A stretch of DNA of 64,000 nt from Lamellibrachia columna (taxonomy: Eukaryota > Annelida > Polychaeta > Sabellida > Siboglinidae): positions 19,378,864 to 19,442,863 of the forward strand of contig OY759269.1 in NCBI GenBank assembly GCA_963662155.1, written 5' to 3'. This document shows positions 41,301 through 56,300 of the stretch, piece by piece. The number at the start of each line of letters is the position of its first letter. Positions within the stretch are counted from its first letter, which is position 1. The notes under the pieces are model-generated. The model saw only the letters and a program-made list of their open reading frames with translations, made no database searches and was not told where the DNA came from. The position numbers and the translations under genes were made by a program.

Positions 41301-44300
41301 GATTTAAAGTTATACATCAGATGGTATGGTGCAAGTAGTATGCATGTTAACAATTTACATGGATAATATTTTATTATTTGCATAAAACATAGTTTTGGCT
41401 TTACAAAATGTGTGTGCAGTATTGAAAGATGTTATAAAATGCATGAGTAACATATTAACATTATGAGTAACATATTATTATGTATAATGTTGATCCTATA
41501 GTATTTTTACTTATATTTTAATGCATATTTGTATGTACCGTATTCTACCTAATAAACATACAGTACGCTTGAAGTGTAGAACAACTGAAAAGTGGTGCTT
41601 ATTGTTTAACACCAGATGGCAACATTTTTCAGTTGTTCCACGCTAGTCAAATTACAATAATTATGGATCCTGCTGATTAAAAAAGGGGTGTACGCTAATT
41701 AGTACATGTATGCTTAATAGGTTGAATACAGTATATGGGTTTTAAGTCTAAAGTAAAGGTATTTATAGCTCTATTATGTGGTGTCTACTTTGTGAACTGT
41801 ATAGTTTTAATTTAATATTGTATATTTTATTTCTACAGGTGGGACAGAAGTCTGTCTGTGTGTTCTTCATAAGTACGTACACGAATGGGGACCCTCCGGA
41901 ATCCGCTGCCTGGTTCTGTAAATGGTTGGGGGAGACAGCCCTGGATTTCCGTGTGTCAAAGACGCTGCTTCAAGGGTTCGGCTACGCTGTGGTAGCACTT
42001 GGCAGCTCGGCCTACCAACCAGATGCTTTCTGTAAGGTCAGTCTTGGCTTTTTGTCTGAGTCTGCAAACCTAGACAGAAGGATGAGAATATAATTTGCAG
42101 AAAAAACAGCTGGAGATGGTGTAATAGTGTGATTAGAAATTTAGGCTGGATTTTTTTCTTGGTATATGGACATATGCTAAAAATAGGGGAAGTTGCTGGT
42201 TTGACTATTGTTAAATTTTTCTAAATACACCATGTAGTTACGGCATTGCTACGTGTACATACTAATAGTAGCAATTTTGTTACGGCAATCAATCCCAAGT
42301 TGGGACCAGAGATTTTGGAAATAGGACTGTAGATTTTTCATGTTAGTAATATTTTCATATACTGGTTGGAGAACAAGGGACCATAGCATTCAAGCAAGGG
42401 ACCATAGGTGAAAGCTTAAAAAAATTACTGGTAGTGGTATTTTAAACAGCCCCTGAACTAGCTGGTTTTAATATGGACTGCTGACATCGAGATTGATGTA
42501 GGCCAATAGTGATGCAACGCATTGATTCATTTGATGGATACATCTTTAAGGATTTCATATGCACCTTTTACTCACTATGGTTACTTCTTTTTTATTACAT
42601 TATATGTAATAATGCGAATCACTATTAAGAAATGTTGTTACTTAGAGGTTACACTTGCTGTTTCCATATTCACTACACGCAGGTTGTGACATGAGTTGCC
42701 ACCTGTAAAGAAAACATTTGTTTAATCTAAAACAAGACCTCGTTGAAAGCTTCAGCCATCCACAGGGTTGTAGTGTGTTTCTTAGGCTGGTCGCAGTGTG
42801 GATTGCTGGCTGGAAGACCTCGGAGCTAGACGGATCATGAAAGTTGGCATTTTGGATGACTGCAGCTCTGCCAGCACACACGGTGGTTTGTACTAAACAC
42901 TGCTCTGCCAGCACACACGGTGGTTTGTACTAAACAGCTCTGCTAGCACACACGGTGGTTTGTACTAAACACAGCTCTGCCAGCACACACGGTGGTTTGT
43001 ACTAAACACAGCTCTGCCAGCACACACGGTGGTTTGTACTAAACACTGCTGTTTAGCCGCTGTTTCCATGTACAGCTGAACCTTGCTTTACAGTCACCTC
43101 GGTAACACAGCCACCTTGCCATTATGGTCAACCTGGGACAATCCCAAATTATTTCCATGAGAGTAAAGTATAGGACATTAGTCCCGCTAATACGGTCGTC
43201 TTGCTATTCAGGTAAATTTGGTCCAGTCCTGAGGATGACCTTCATAGTTCAGTACAGTACAGTCACATCTCATTTATGTTCACATTTTGGTTACCAAGGG
43301 TTTTGGTTGTATGAACAAAGTGTGTGGATTGATGAAACATCCTATTACTAACCAACAGTAATAAACTTGTACTAAATCATGTAATTTTCTATTGCATTAT
43401 TATTTTATTCACCTCCAGTAACTGAGAGGACAAAGAACAAACAATGTAGCTGTGATGTAAAAGTAATCACAGAGACTTTTCATTGTCTGATGTAGTCAGT
43501 CTGACATTTCAAGTTTTTAATGATCTAAAACAAACTGGTTAAGTGAATCGTAAGACAGTGTTACTGGCCAGTTGTGGTTCCTGAAAAGTTGAAAACGATG
43601 TGCGGAAACATGAAAAAACAGATTAATGAAACAATCTGCAGTGTGTCGAGATTGTTCCCAAATAGAAACCTGCCGAAGGATTACCGAAGAACATGCTGAA
43701 TATTTACAAAGCACCTTTATTGATGATAGTCTTTGATAGATGCCACACAAATGTTATTAATGGTTGAACATATGGTTGAAAAATAATTGGCTAACTTTAG
43801 AAATTCCATTTTAGACCCTTTCAACCCCACATTATCATGTTATTTTTGTAAACAAACAAGTGAGATATGGACATATTTATAAGAATATCCACATTTTTTT
43901 GCCAAAAATATAAATATTTATTTCCCCTTTGATTGCCAGGCATTGAGGCAGACTTTGTTGTGTGGGAGGAAAACTTCTGGAAAGTCGTGCACCCAGCTTC
44001 TGAATCTACAAAAGATGACAAGCCATGCTGTCATGGCAACAGTGAAAGTTGTTGCCATGAGAGAGGAGATGGGCTTGGCAAGACAACTTACAAAGTAAGT
44101 CAACTTGTCTGGCCACCGAGGCCTGGCTGCTTCACAATTGTGAAATGGCCATGGCTATGTGTCATTATGTTTGTGATGAGCTACAGGTATCAGGGCTGTA
44201 TTGTGTCATTATGTATTGTGTCATTATGTTTGTGATCAGCTGCAGGTATCGGTTGTGCTATAGGCTGTATTGTGTCATTATGTTTGTGATCAGCTGCAGG

Positions 44301-47300
44301 TATCAGTTGTGCTATAGGCTGTATTATGTCATTATGTTGGTGATCAGCTGCAGGTATCGGTTGTGCTATAGGCTGTATTGTGTCATTATGTTGGTGATCA
44401 GCTGCAGGTATCGGTTGTGCTATAGGCTGTATTGTGTCTGGGCATTAACTGTTCACAATCGTTATAATTGGCCCATGATAGTCAGAAGAATTTTTCAATA
44501 ATGTTGACTTTACCAACATGGACATGTTTTCTCAGATTGACCAAACCAAAGAATTACTCGTATTGAATGTATTATTAATTAAAATAACCAATGTCATTAT
44601 TTTTACTTACTTTTTCTTCAGTTTTCTAATGTTACCAATGTTTTAGTCACTATGGATAGTTCCTGTTCTTGCTGTTGGAAAGTAAATGTATTATTACTAA
44701 TATGAAACAATCAGATTTAAATCACAGTTGTAAGTTTTATGAGTTTTGTAATTGTGTTCAAAGTTTTATAATTTAATCCAATGGCTCGTGGGATATAAAT
44801 AGGTGCAGTACGAGGACACAAGTGAAGATGAGCTCTCCACTGATGGAGGTAGTGATGTGGACGATGGACAGAATGGTCTCGTGGATGTTGAAGATCTTGG
44901 CACTGTGATGAACAGTCAGAAGACGGCAGATGTGAGCTCTTGCTTAACTTTTCACAACCATTCTGATTACGCGATGCTGTTTCTCTACTATAAAAGTAAT
45001 AAAACAGTTTGTGTCTGTTTGTTAGTTTATTTGTTCCTTCACATCTCCGTCAGTTTCACATATATGGGGTTGAGATTTTGTAGACACACTCAGGGTCCAC
45101 GGGGATGGTTTGTACATTAAACAATTTTGAAATTCCCCGGGGGTGGGGATTTTACGGAACAGCAGTAGTTCGTGGTTGTGTGCAATTGGTACCAACGCTA
45201 TGCATGTTTTCTATGATTGTTCCAAGTTACGTAACCTACATAACTATGTCAAACGTCCACACGAGTTCCTTCATACGGAACGAATGCAGCATTTGTAGCG
45301 GCAGTATTTGATTGTTAAAAATGTATATCAACTATAAAGGTAGTTTTACGGAATTGTTGAGTTTCAGTTGTAGAAATGGAATTATAAATTTATCCGAAAA
45401 TTAGATGCAGCAGAAACATTGAACCGTGGACATGAATGTAGTTAGGTTTATGAAAAGTAACACTAGAATATCTACGATTATTCCTTAGATCATAAGCATT
45501 CAAATGTTTAATTTATGTTTCATATTCAATTTCATACTGTTAGTATGAAGTGATTAATGGTCTAGCTGCACCATGCATTACTTTGGTAGATGTGCATGAC
45601 CATTTGTAACAAAATGGCTGCCGTTACTATGGCAACCATGTCTCCAAAAAAAGTCATTGAAGTAGATCTCTGTTTTTGATCAGTGAAGGTAGCAGGTTTA
45701 AGTTATTGATCAGGGGCTAGTACTTCCATCTCTTCCGTGTCCCACAGGCTGTAAGGAAACGGAGAAGTGGGAAGATGGACAGCCCAGTTGAGTCAAAGGA
45801 GATGATTACCCCAGCGCTAAGGCAGAACCTGGAGAAACAGGGCTACAAGCTGATTGGTTCCCATTCAGGGGTGAAGCTCTGCAGGTGGACTAAGGTAGGA
45901 ACCAGAGGTCATCATGAGACTCAATGTTACTGCAAATGAAAAAATCTGTATTTAAAGGTACATAGTCTGATTGCTTTATCTTAAAGTCATATTATGTGGT
46001 ATAACTAATTTCCTAAATTTTACATTTAAAACGTGTAAGTTGATTCCATATTCTGTTACATTGATATTGAAAATAAGTTAGATACCAGTCAGAATACTGG
46101 TATTATTCTACAGAGCTTTCGTAACCTTTGCGGTTCCTTCATCAGCGTTCGAATGAGCTGTTGTCCAATGTCATGTGACCTGGATGTTGATTGTCACATG
46201 ACAGCAGCTCCACAAAAAATGATGGGCACCCAGAGATTAACCGAGACAGCGACTACAACCATCTAGCAATTTTCATGGAGCTGCTGTCACGTGACCACGA
46301 CATTTTATGCACTGCAAACAGCAAGGATACAGAAAAATATGTTGATAGAGACATTGTAGTCATGTAGTTTTATACAACTGGATATTCATGTCATCCAAGG
46401 TTTATTATAAATGTCAATACACAGATATCTTGTCCTACGTGTGGCTGTACACGCTCAGATAAAATCTGAAAGTTTCATGGTGGGATTACTTTATGAAGGT
46501 TATGTTTCCATTCCAGTCGATGCTTCGAGGTAGAGGGGGGTGCTACAAACACACATTCTACGGCATAGAGAGCCACCTGTGCATGGAGGCAACCCCCAGC
46601 CTGGCGTGTGCTAACAAGTGTATCTTCTGTTGGAGGTCAGTCAGTCTTTCTTTTGACTTGTTTTATATGATAGAATATTGCAATAGGTGTCTTTGTGTAG
46701 AACTTCCCTCCTCAAATGATTTAGCTGATTGAGTATCAGGTTTGTTGATGTTTACATCAGTAGTGCATGAATAGTTTTAAGTAATCTGTGCGATAAAACA
46801 CTGTACTTTTGTTATAATCACCGAAAGAATTGTTCTATTTTCTTCCAATTTTAAAATGATACAAATGAGCCAGCGTAGCATAGTCAATACTAGTTAGGTT
46901 AAATTTTTCGCAAAACCAGTGAAATGAGATGTGCAAAACATTAAAAATGAGGAAGGACTATTAAGTATGGTACCTTCAGTTAATTTGGCTGAAATTTCAC
47001 TTGCTGATATTTACCTTACAGTCTGAATTACAAAACATAAATAGCACTGATGTTTTCAGGCTTGGCAGACCTACAGGATGACTTAGGAGTCTTGCATGTT
47101 TCTGTAACTTTTGTTGCAAAATAATTTGTTATGTGTTACGTTATGTGCCAGACATCACACAAACCCAGTAGGTACAGAGTGGAGGTGGAAGATGGATGAT
47201 GCAGAAACAATATTCAAGGGAGCATTAAAGAACCACACAGACATGATTCGGCAGTTCAGAGGTAGGTGCAACTATGCCATTTGGGGAGTGATATACAGTT

Positions 47301-50300
47301 ATCAATAATCAATACATTATTGTGACATACAAAGTTTTTCCGTGATAAAGTCTGTGATAATGTAGTATGTTTTTGCATGACTGTTGTTTTAACGAGTGGT
47401 AGAATATTCTTAGCTTATGTGTTCCTTTGTGGCTACACTATAAATGATTCTGTAATAATATAAGAAAATTTAAGAAAATAAAAAAATATGCAATAAGATC
47501 ACCTGTGCAATACTCAAGTGAAAACCCAAACTTTTACGGCAGCCTTTATACCTGGCTATAGACAGTGATGGATATATGTGAACAAGTAGTCTTCACCCAG
47601 TAATTGCAGCATGGCTGAATGCTTCCCAGAGAGGTTGAGTTGGCGTTGGAAGGAACAGGTCTGCCAGGGGGTGAATGTAAAGGAACATGTCTGTCAGGGG
47701 GTGAATGTAAAGGAACATGTCTGTCAGGGGGTGAATGTAAAGGAACATGTCTGTCAGGGGATGAAGTGTAAAGGAACAGGTCTGTCAGGGGGTGAAGTGT
47801 AAAGGAACAGGTCTGTCAGGGGGTGAAGTGTAAAGGAACAGGTATGTCAGGGGGTGAAGTGTAAAGGAACAGGTCTGTCAGGGGGTGAAGTGTAAAGGAA
47901 CAGGTCTGTCAGGGGGTGAAGTGTAAAGGAACAGGTCTGTCAGGGGGTGAAGTGTAAAGGAACAGGTCTGTCAGGGGGTGAAGTGTAAAGGAACAGGTCT
48001 GCCGGGGGGTGAAGTGTAAAGGAACAGGTCTGTCAGGGGTGAATGTAAAGGAACATGTCTGTCAGGGGGTGAAGTGTAAAGAACAGGTCTGCCAGGGGGT
48101 GAAGTGTAAAGCATTTTGAGCAATCCCATGGACTGGATACTGTGTTATTAAAAACGTACCTATTTAATGCCGTCTTCCTCTGCAGGAGTTCCGGGGGTAC
48201 AACCAGCAAAATTTTCTGAAGCTCTGGAACCACGACATTGTGCCCTCTCCCTGGTCGGGGAACCGATCATGTACCCAAAGATCAACCAATTCATTGATCT
48301 GCTTCACAGCAAATGCATCTCAACATTCCTTGTCACGAACGCACAGTTTCCTGACGCCATCAGGTAAGCAGAACTGGACACTCAGGAGGGTAGACAGGAC
48401 AAGTAGGATGGACACTAAGGAGGGTAGACAGGACAAGTAGGATGGACACTAAGGAGGGTCGACATGACAGGTAGGATGGACACTAAGGAGGGTAGACAGG
48501 ACAGGTAGGATGGACACTAAGGAGGGTAGACAGGACAGGTAGGATAGACACTAAGGAAGGTAGTGGAGACAGTAAGGAATAAGAGAAATGTGGCAAAGAC
48601 TATTTAGTAAATAGGAATTTGACACCAAATATTTAGTGAGATGTAATATTAGTCCATGAAGATTCCTGTTTTGGGAATTATACTTTAAAAAGTAAAACAA
48701 TTATTGTATGCTGTTTCGCGTGTTGAACTGAAAGTTGTACCTGCCAGGATAATACAGTTGGGGCATGTACTTCTACATGTTGAACTGTGAGTTGTACCCT
48801 GTGGGGTAACATAATTGGGGCCTGTAGTTTCACATGTTGAACTGTTAATTGTACCCTGTGGGGTAACATAATTGGGGCCTGTAGTTTCACATGTTGAACT
48901 GTGAGTTGTACCCTGTGGGGTAACATAATTGGGGCATGTAGTTTCACATGTTGAACTGTGAGTTGCAGAACTCTACAGCCAGTCACCCAGCTGTACGTCA
49001 GCGTCGATGCCAGCTGCCCAGAAAGTCTCAAGAAGATAGACCGGCCACTCTTCCGCGACTATTGGCAACGGTTTATTGACAGTCTGAGTGCCCTCTCTGA
49101 CAAGGTCAGCTTCTGGTCATCATTTCTGGGTTTTATAAATGTGATCTACAGGTCAACAGAAGGTTTAGTCTACAGACCCCTTATGGAAAGCAACCAGGGG
49201 AATTTGCATTGTTTGGGTGCCTGGCATATGCTGGTTCATTTGTCTGGGGACTGCGCATTCGTTCACCCAGTTGCAGCAGTATGGAAGGCTCTGCCGACTA
49301 ACTTAAATCTTTAAAGGTATCTTTAAAGACTCACCTTTGTATTACTACATATACTTAAATTACTGCAGCAACACTTACCTAATTTATTTATATTTTCTTC
49401 TATATTAATTTATTTTATAGCCAAATGATTATTGTTTTAACAAACTATATATATATATAAAGTTTTAAATTACTAATGTTTATATTTATTCTAATTTATG
49501 TTGTAGTTTAATTAACTTGTTTTAGCTGATTCATTGTGATATTTATCTTAAATAACTTATTTATTTTAACATTTAAGCCAACTTGCTTTAATTTACTGAT
49601 ATTTTGTATTATCTGTATATTAATTTATTTTACATTTAAATTTGTTTTATTTGTACTATTTATGTATTAGTTCAACCTTTGTGTTGAAATACAGCGCTTA
49701 AATTTTTTATGGATATGGTGCTACATAAAAATAAACATTATATATCTTGTATATTAGTTTAGGGTGTCACCAGCATGATACGACACGTTATTAACGCGTA
49801 TATAATTACCTGACACACAAGTGATATTATGATAAGAACATTATCAGTATGCTAACAACTTGGCACAGGTACTACAGTGAAACAGGAATTGTTTACAACA
49901 TATTAATTATCAATAAATTATGTTTGAAATTTCCATGGAACTATCCAATGTCTGTGTACTTGTTTAGGGCCAACGAACAGTTTATCGCTTGACCTTGGTG
50001 AAGTCATGGAACATCAACGAACTTCAAGGTTATGCTGACCTTGTGCAGCTAGGCAACCCAGACTTCATTGAAATCAAGGTTAGTCAGTGTCATTTAATGT
50101 ATTTTATTTAACTGAATCCACTTATTTTTTATTGGAGAATGGCCCAATTTTTCCATCAGTGCCACAAAGAGTAGCAAATGATTGTGATGTTATTTTCAGC
50201 AAGTCCAGGGACCTAGTGATGAAATGATTGTGATGTTTTTTTCAGCAAGTCCAGGGACCTAGTGATGAAATGATTGTGATGTTTTTTCAGCAAGTCCAGG

Positions 50301-53300
50301 GACCTAGTGATGAAATGATTGTGATGTTTTTTTCAGCAAGTCCAGGGACCTAGTGATGAAATGATTGTGATGTTTTTTCAGCAAGTCCAGGGACCTAGTG
50401 ATGAAATGATTGTGATGTTTTTTTCAGCAAGTCCAGGGACCTAGTGATGAAATGATTGTGATGTTTTTTCAGCAAGTCCAGGGACCTAGTGATGAAATGA
50501 TTGTGATGTTATTTTCAGCAAGTCCAGGGACCTAGTGATGAAATGATTGTGATGTTTTTTTCAGCAAGTCCAGGGACCTAGTGATGAAATGATTGTGATG
50601 TTTTTTTCAGCAAGTCCAGGGACCTAGTGATGAAATGATTGTGATGTTATTTTCAGCAAGTCCAGGGACCTAGTGATGAAATGATTGTGATGTTTTTTTC
50701 AGCAAGTCCAGGGACCTAGTGATGAAATGATTGTGATGTTATTTTCAGCAAGTCCAGGGACCTAGTGATGAAATGATTGTGATGTTTTTTTCAGCAAGTC
50801 CAGGGACCTAGTGATGAAATGATTGTGATGTTTTTTTCAGCAAGTCCAGGGACCTAGTGATGAAATGATTGTGATGTTTTTTTCAGCAAGTCCAGGGACC
50901 TAGTGATGAAATGATTGTGATGTTTTTTTCAGCAAGTCCAGGGACCTAGTGATGAAATGATTGTGATGTTTTTTTCAGCAAGTCCAGGGACCTAGTGATG
51001 AAATGATTGTGATGTTTTTTTCAGCAAGTCCAGGGACCTAGTGATGAAATGATTGTGATGTTTTTTTCAGCAAGTCCAGGGACCTAGTGATGAAATGATT
51101 GTGATGTTTTTTTCAGCAAGTCCAGGGACCTAGTGATGAAATGATTGTGATGTTTTTTTCAGCAAGTCCAGGGACCTAGTGATGAAATGATTGTGATGTT
51201 TTTTTCAGCAAGTCCAGGGACCTAGTGATGAAATGATTGTGATGTTTTTTTCAGCAAGTCCAGGGACCTAGTGATGAAATGATTGTGATGTTTTTTTCAG
51301 CAAGTCCAGGGACCTAGTGATGAAATGATTGTGATGTTATTTTCAGCAAGTCCAGGGACCTAGTGATGAAATGATTGTGATGTTATTTTCAGCAAGTCCA
51401 GGGACCTAGTGATGAAATGATTGTGATGTTTTTTTCAGCAAGTCCAGGGACCTAGTGATGAAATGATTGTGATGTTTTTTTCAGCAAGTCCAGGGACCTA
51501 GTGATGAAATGATTGTGATGTTATTTTCAGCAAGTCCAGGGACCTAGTGATGAAATGATTGTGATGTTATTTTCAGCAAGTCCAGGGACCTAGTGATGAA
51601 ATGATTGTGATGTTATTTTCAGCAAGTCCAGGGACCTAGTGATGAAATGATTGTGATGTTATTTTCAGCAAGTCCAGGGACCTAGTGATGAAATGATTGT
51701 GATGTTATTTTCAGCAAGTCCAGGGACCTAGTGATGAAATGATTGTGATGTTATTTTCAGCAAGTCCAGGGACCTAGTGATGAAATGTATATAGTAGTAA
51801 TACATATTTGGTAGCTTTGTTTCTTATTTTCAACCATGACTAAAATTTTATAATTGTTAAATGTCTATATTAATGTGCTCTACAAAAGGTTACACATTTA
51901 CCCACGTGAAGGGTATTTTACGTCACCTGGCATACCCACCAGATATAGCCATAAAAATAGAAAGGACCTACACATGTTACTGTCTCATCTAAAAGATAGA
52001 TACCGTATTCGACCTAATAAGTGGTCAGTTGCACGACACAGACCTAAGTCAACTTCCTGCCGAAATTAGGCTATTTACCACCTAGGTGGCAATTAGCCAC
52101 TAGGGGTGGTTGTATGACAGACGCCCATCTGAGTTCCTGCCCAGAGTAGAATCCTAATCCTAAATCCTGGAACAACCCTAAGCAGCCCCAGCATTCTTAG
52201 GTGTCATCTAGGCAGTGTACAAATGGTTTGGACCATTCACAATGTATATTAGCAGATACACTGAAGAAATTGCGTGTGCACGGATTACTTAGTCTTTAAT
52301 GCTTTTGATATATAATATTAAAAATTATGATATTCAACTTTTTTATGTTCTGTTTTTGAATGACTCATATTTTCAGAATCGTTGATGCAGTTCGCATTGA
52401 CTTGAAGTTTCATATAATAATAATAAAATAGTAATATATGTTGACACTAATTATTCACAAATAGTTGTTCTAGATGGCATAAAGGCTAAATATGGATGAT
52501 CACATATATTCATTAACAGATTTTACATAATTCGTAGAAAACAATACTAATTTGATAATATATATTTTATTTTTTATCCAGGAAGATTGTTCTTCACAGC
52601 GTATTAAACATTACTGATATGGTCTAGAATTATAAATAAATAAATATATTAAAATACTATTATTTAAAATAAATGCTGCACAATATAGCAATATAATAAT
52701 AATTAAATATACATAAATTATAATTAATAAAAACAATTGTAATATATAATATAGTCAAATTAAGCTTTTTTAAGTATTGCCAACTAATGTGAATAAGATT
52801 GCAGAAATTATTCATTATTAAATAACAGTGAGTAGAGCAACTATCATGTCCGTCTGCTTGATATACTAAGATGCATGAAACTTGCACTATAACGGTATAA
52901 CAAGTTGTACAACATTCTAAAACTGTTGTTATATGCAACCGTAAAATCTTTCGAATTCTGTTTTTGGGTTATTACACCAACAACATGAGGTGTACAATGT
53001 AGCACAGTACAAATTAAATAGAGTTGTTTTAGTGGTGGTGGTTACATTCACAAGGTGTATAAAATTAATAATGTAATTTTAAACACCCCTAGCCTGACCC
53101 AACTGGTGCCACAGGCCTTGGGGTAATGCTATATTTACATTCCAGCATGATTAATGGAAAGATTTGCTCCTGAAAAGGGGTAATCTGCTTATCGATTAGT
53201 CCTGCCCATAGCACCCAGTTGGGTGACATTTGGGAAGCAGTCATACAACTTCACCTAAGCATCTGCCCAACTAGATGGCACCTAACTCTGGTACCTGTCA

Positions 53301-56300
53301 TATAACTATACTACCTACTACCTACCTATCCTCTTCGGGCCCAGTGGCCCATAAGGCCGAAGTGAATCTCCTCCATCTTGTTCTGTCAGCTGCTACACGT
53401 CTGGCTTCGTTCCAGCTATTCCACCCCAGTATACGTCTTTCATTTTCAATAGTTGATCGCCACGTTGTCTTTGGTCGCCCAACCTTTCTTTTACCTTCAG
53501 GCGTCCAGGTCAGTGCAGTCTCACAATTGCTGTTCTTCTCCATTCGTAGGATATGTCCTACCCACTTCCATCTTCTTATCTTGACCTCAGTGCTGATTGT
53601 CTTCAATTTTGTTTTTGCCAGAATATCTCGATTTGATACAACGTATGGCCATCGAATTTGTAGGATTCGTCTTAAACACTTGAAAAAAAATGTATTTAAC
53701 TTTCTGTTGTCTCCTTCGTTAATTTTCCATGTTTCACTTCCATACAACAACACTGGTTTAACAAGTGTGTTAAAAAGCCTCAATTTCGATCTCAATGTGT
53801 ATATATTTGAACTCCATATCTGCTTTAGTTTCATGAAGGATACCCTCGCTTTACAAATTCTGTTAACAATGTCATCGCCGCCTCCTCCTTGCTTACTAAC
53901 GTTCGCACCAAGGTAGTTATACTTGTCCACTTCCTTTAGCTCTTGATCATCGATTAGTATTCTGTTTTCGCACTTGCTGTTTATCCTCAATATTTGAGTT
54001 TTCTTTTTATTTATTCTTAGTCCTGTCCTTGCTGCAAATTGATTCAGTTGTCTTGTCTTTGTTTGCATGTGTGTGTAGCATGATGACATGAGTGCTATGT
54101 CGTCGGCAAAGTCCAGGTCCTCTAGTTTTGACGTGAAGTTCCATCTTATTCCTGTTTTGTTTCCCGCTGTTGTGTTTCTCATTATCCAGTCCACTACTAT
54201 CAAGAAGATAAATCCAGACATTACATCTCCTTGTTTAACTCCAGTTTTGACCTTGAACCACTCAGATTCCTCACCTTCGTCTAACACTGCACATTCACTA
54301 TCTTCGTATAACATCTGTACCATGTGGATTATCTTGCATGGAATTCCATAGCTCTCCATAATTTTCCATAGACTCTCTCGGTGCACTGAGTCAAATGCTT
54401 TTTCAAAATCCACAAACGTGATGTATAGAGTTGCCTGCCATTCCACTACCTGTTCTATAATATTTCGTAAAATAAATATCTGTTCTACTGTGCCTCTCCC
54501 ACTTCTGAAACCTGCTTGTTCGTCTCTCAACTTGCTGTTAACTCCATCTCTTATTCTGTCAATGAGTACTCTTCCGAATACTTTACTAGGAACAGATGTC
54601 AAAGTAATTCCTCTCCAATTCCCGCACTCTGTCAGGTCACCTTTCTTCGGTATTTTAATGATCAGTCCCTGCTTCCACGTTTTTGGCACTTTCTCTTGTT
54701 CCCAAATTGTTCTGAATAATTTGACAAGCCATTTCTCTGTTGTATTCATGTCTGCTTTTAATAATTCTGCTGTAATTTCGTCCTTGCCCCCTGCTTTCCC
54801 GTTTTTCATCTTCCTTAGCGCTGTTCTAATTTCTGCCTTTTTTATTGGGTCAGTATAACTATACGCTTGAACAAAATTGGGCCATGAAAAAATATCAAGG
54901 AATCTGTTCTTATAAGCGTACACCAAAATTGTTTAACACTAGTGGTGTCATTTGCTGAAAAGTGGTGCCAACTGTTTAACACCAGATGGCGAAATTTTTC
55001 AGTTCCAAACTAGTCAAATTACAATAATTATGGATCCTGCTGATTAAAAAGGGTTGTACGCTAATTAAGGCATGTATGCTTAATAGGTTGAATACTGTAT
55101 GTATTTCCAACTTCTATACCTACATACCTAGTGCTAGATGACTTGGCAAGTTCTTGGTATTCTAAACACAAATGTATCTAATGTTCACTGTCCACTTGTG
55201 TCAGTTGATTATAGCTCATAAAGCCAACTTGAATTATGTAGTTTCTTGTCTTTAAATAAAACTTGTTCTATTATGTAGATGTAGTCACTTGTGATTGGAT
55301 CTATTTTATCTATCTATTGGTGTATTTAAATTTTTTTCAAGAGTAAACAACACCCAGTTTCCCACTCTGGAACCGTGGCAAACCGGTACTGTGAATAAAT
55401 GCTCATCAAGAATCGTGCAGACCTGTGAAAACTGGAACCATGCAGCACTGGTACCCAGGGTTCTGTATGTTGCAGGGTGTGACGTACTGTGGCGACTCCA
55501 AGTCCAGCACGCTGACTATGAAGAACATCCCCTGGCACGAGGAAGTGGTCACCTTTGTCCAGCAACTGGTTGACCTGCTGCCCGACTACGCCATTGCATC
55601 AGAACATGAGCACTCCAACTGCATTCTGATCGCAAACACCAAGGTACGTAGGCCAACACCACAACCGAAGGAAAATGACTATTCTTTGGTTTGATTACAC
55701 AATCTATCATTATCTTCATTAGTCAAGGACCCCAGAAACTATCGATGATGATTGTAGAAATAACAGATTTAGAGAAGTTGGATAGCAGTTGCATTACCTC
55801 CTATATTTGGCAAAGTTATGTATTTTGTATTTGGGCTCTGTACTTCGAGTGTAAGGTATATTTATTGTGTTTCGTTACCAGAACACAAATTACCTAGATC
55901 TGCCAATATTTCGATAATTTAAAAAGTTTAATAGTACTGCCTACTGTCATACAGCCATAATGAAACAACAGCAACAAGGAAACATTTGTTTCACTGCATT
56001 TTTTCCACAAGTTCTTGTTGTTTTATGAGATATATGTCTAGCATGTGAACTAATAAGTTAAGACACATTTAATACTATGCGTACATTGCTAAACTTGTTG
56101 CGAGTTGCACGTTTGTGTCAGAGCACATTACACAACATTTGTTGCCATGACATAATTTTCTAATCGGTTCAACCACTGTTGCGCCTGTCAAATCAACAGG
56201 CGACTCAAGTTTTGTTGAGTTGTGGATCAGTGTACCTTGGTCGACTGATTCAGTTTAAGTCAAATAAGCACACGACTTCCAACAAAAGTTTAGAAAAGTA

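Larger units (their letters stand above)
52002..55097. mobile_element. Possible TA-flanked composite element in intron 13
   Basis: TA|CCGTATTCGACCTAATAAG at about 52000 and CTTAATAGGTTGAATACTG|TA ending at 55097 form 16/19 inverted termini like those of the 41538 MITE. In between are AT-rich DNA and the RTE element. It could be one element later hit by the RTE, or two unrelated termini. Confidence 0.35.

Noticed and set aside
53275..53916. 213-aa plus-strand ORF
   Set aside because: It is the antisense shadow of the RTE reverse transcriptase frame.
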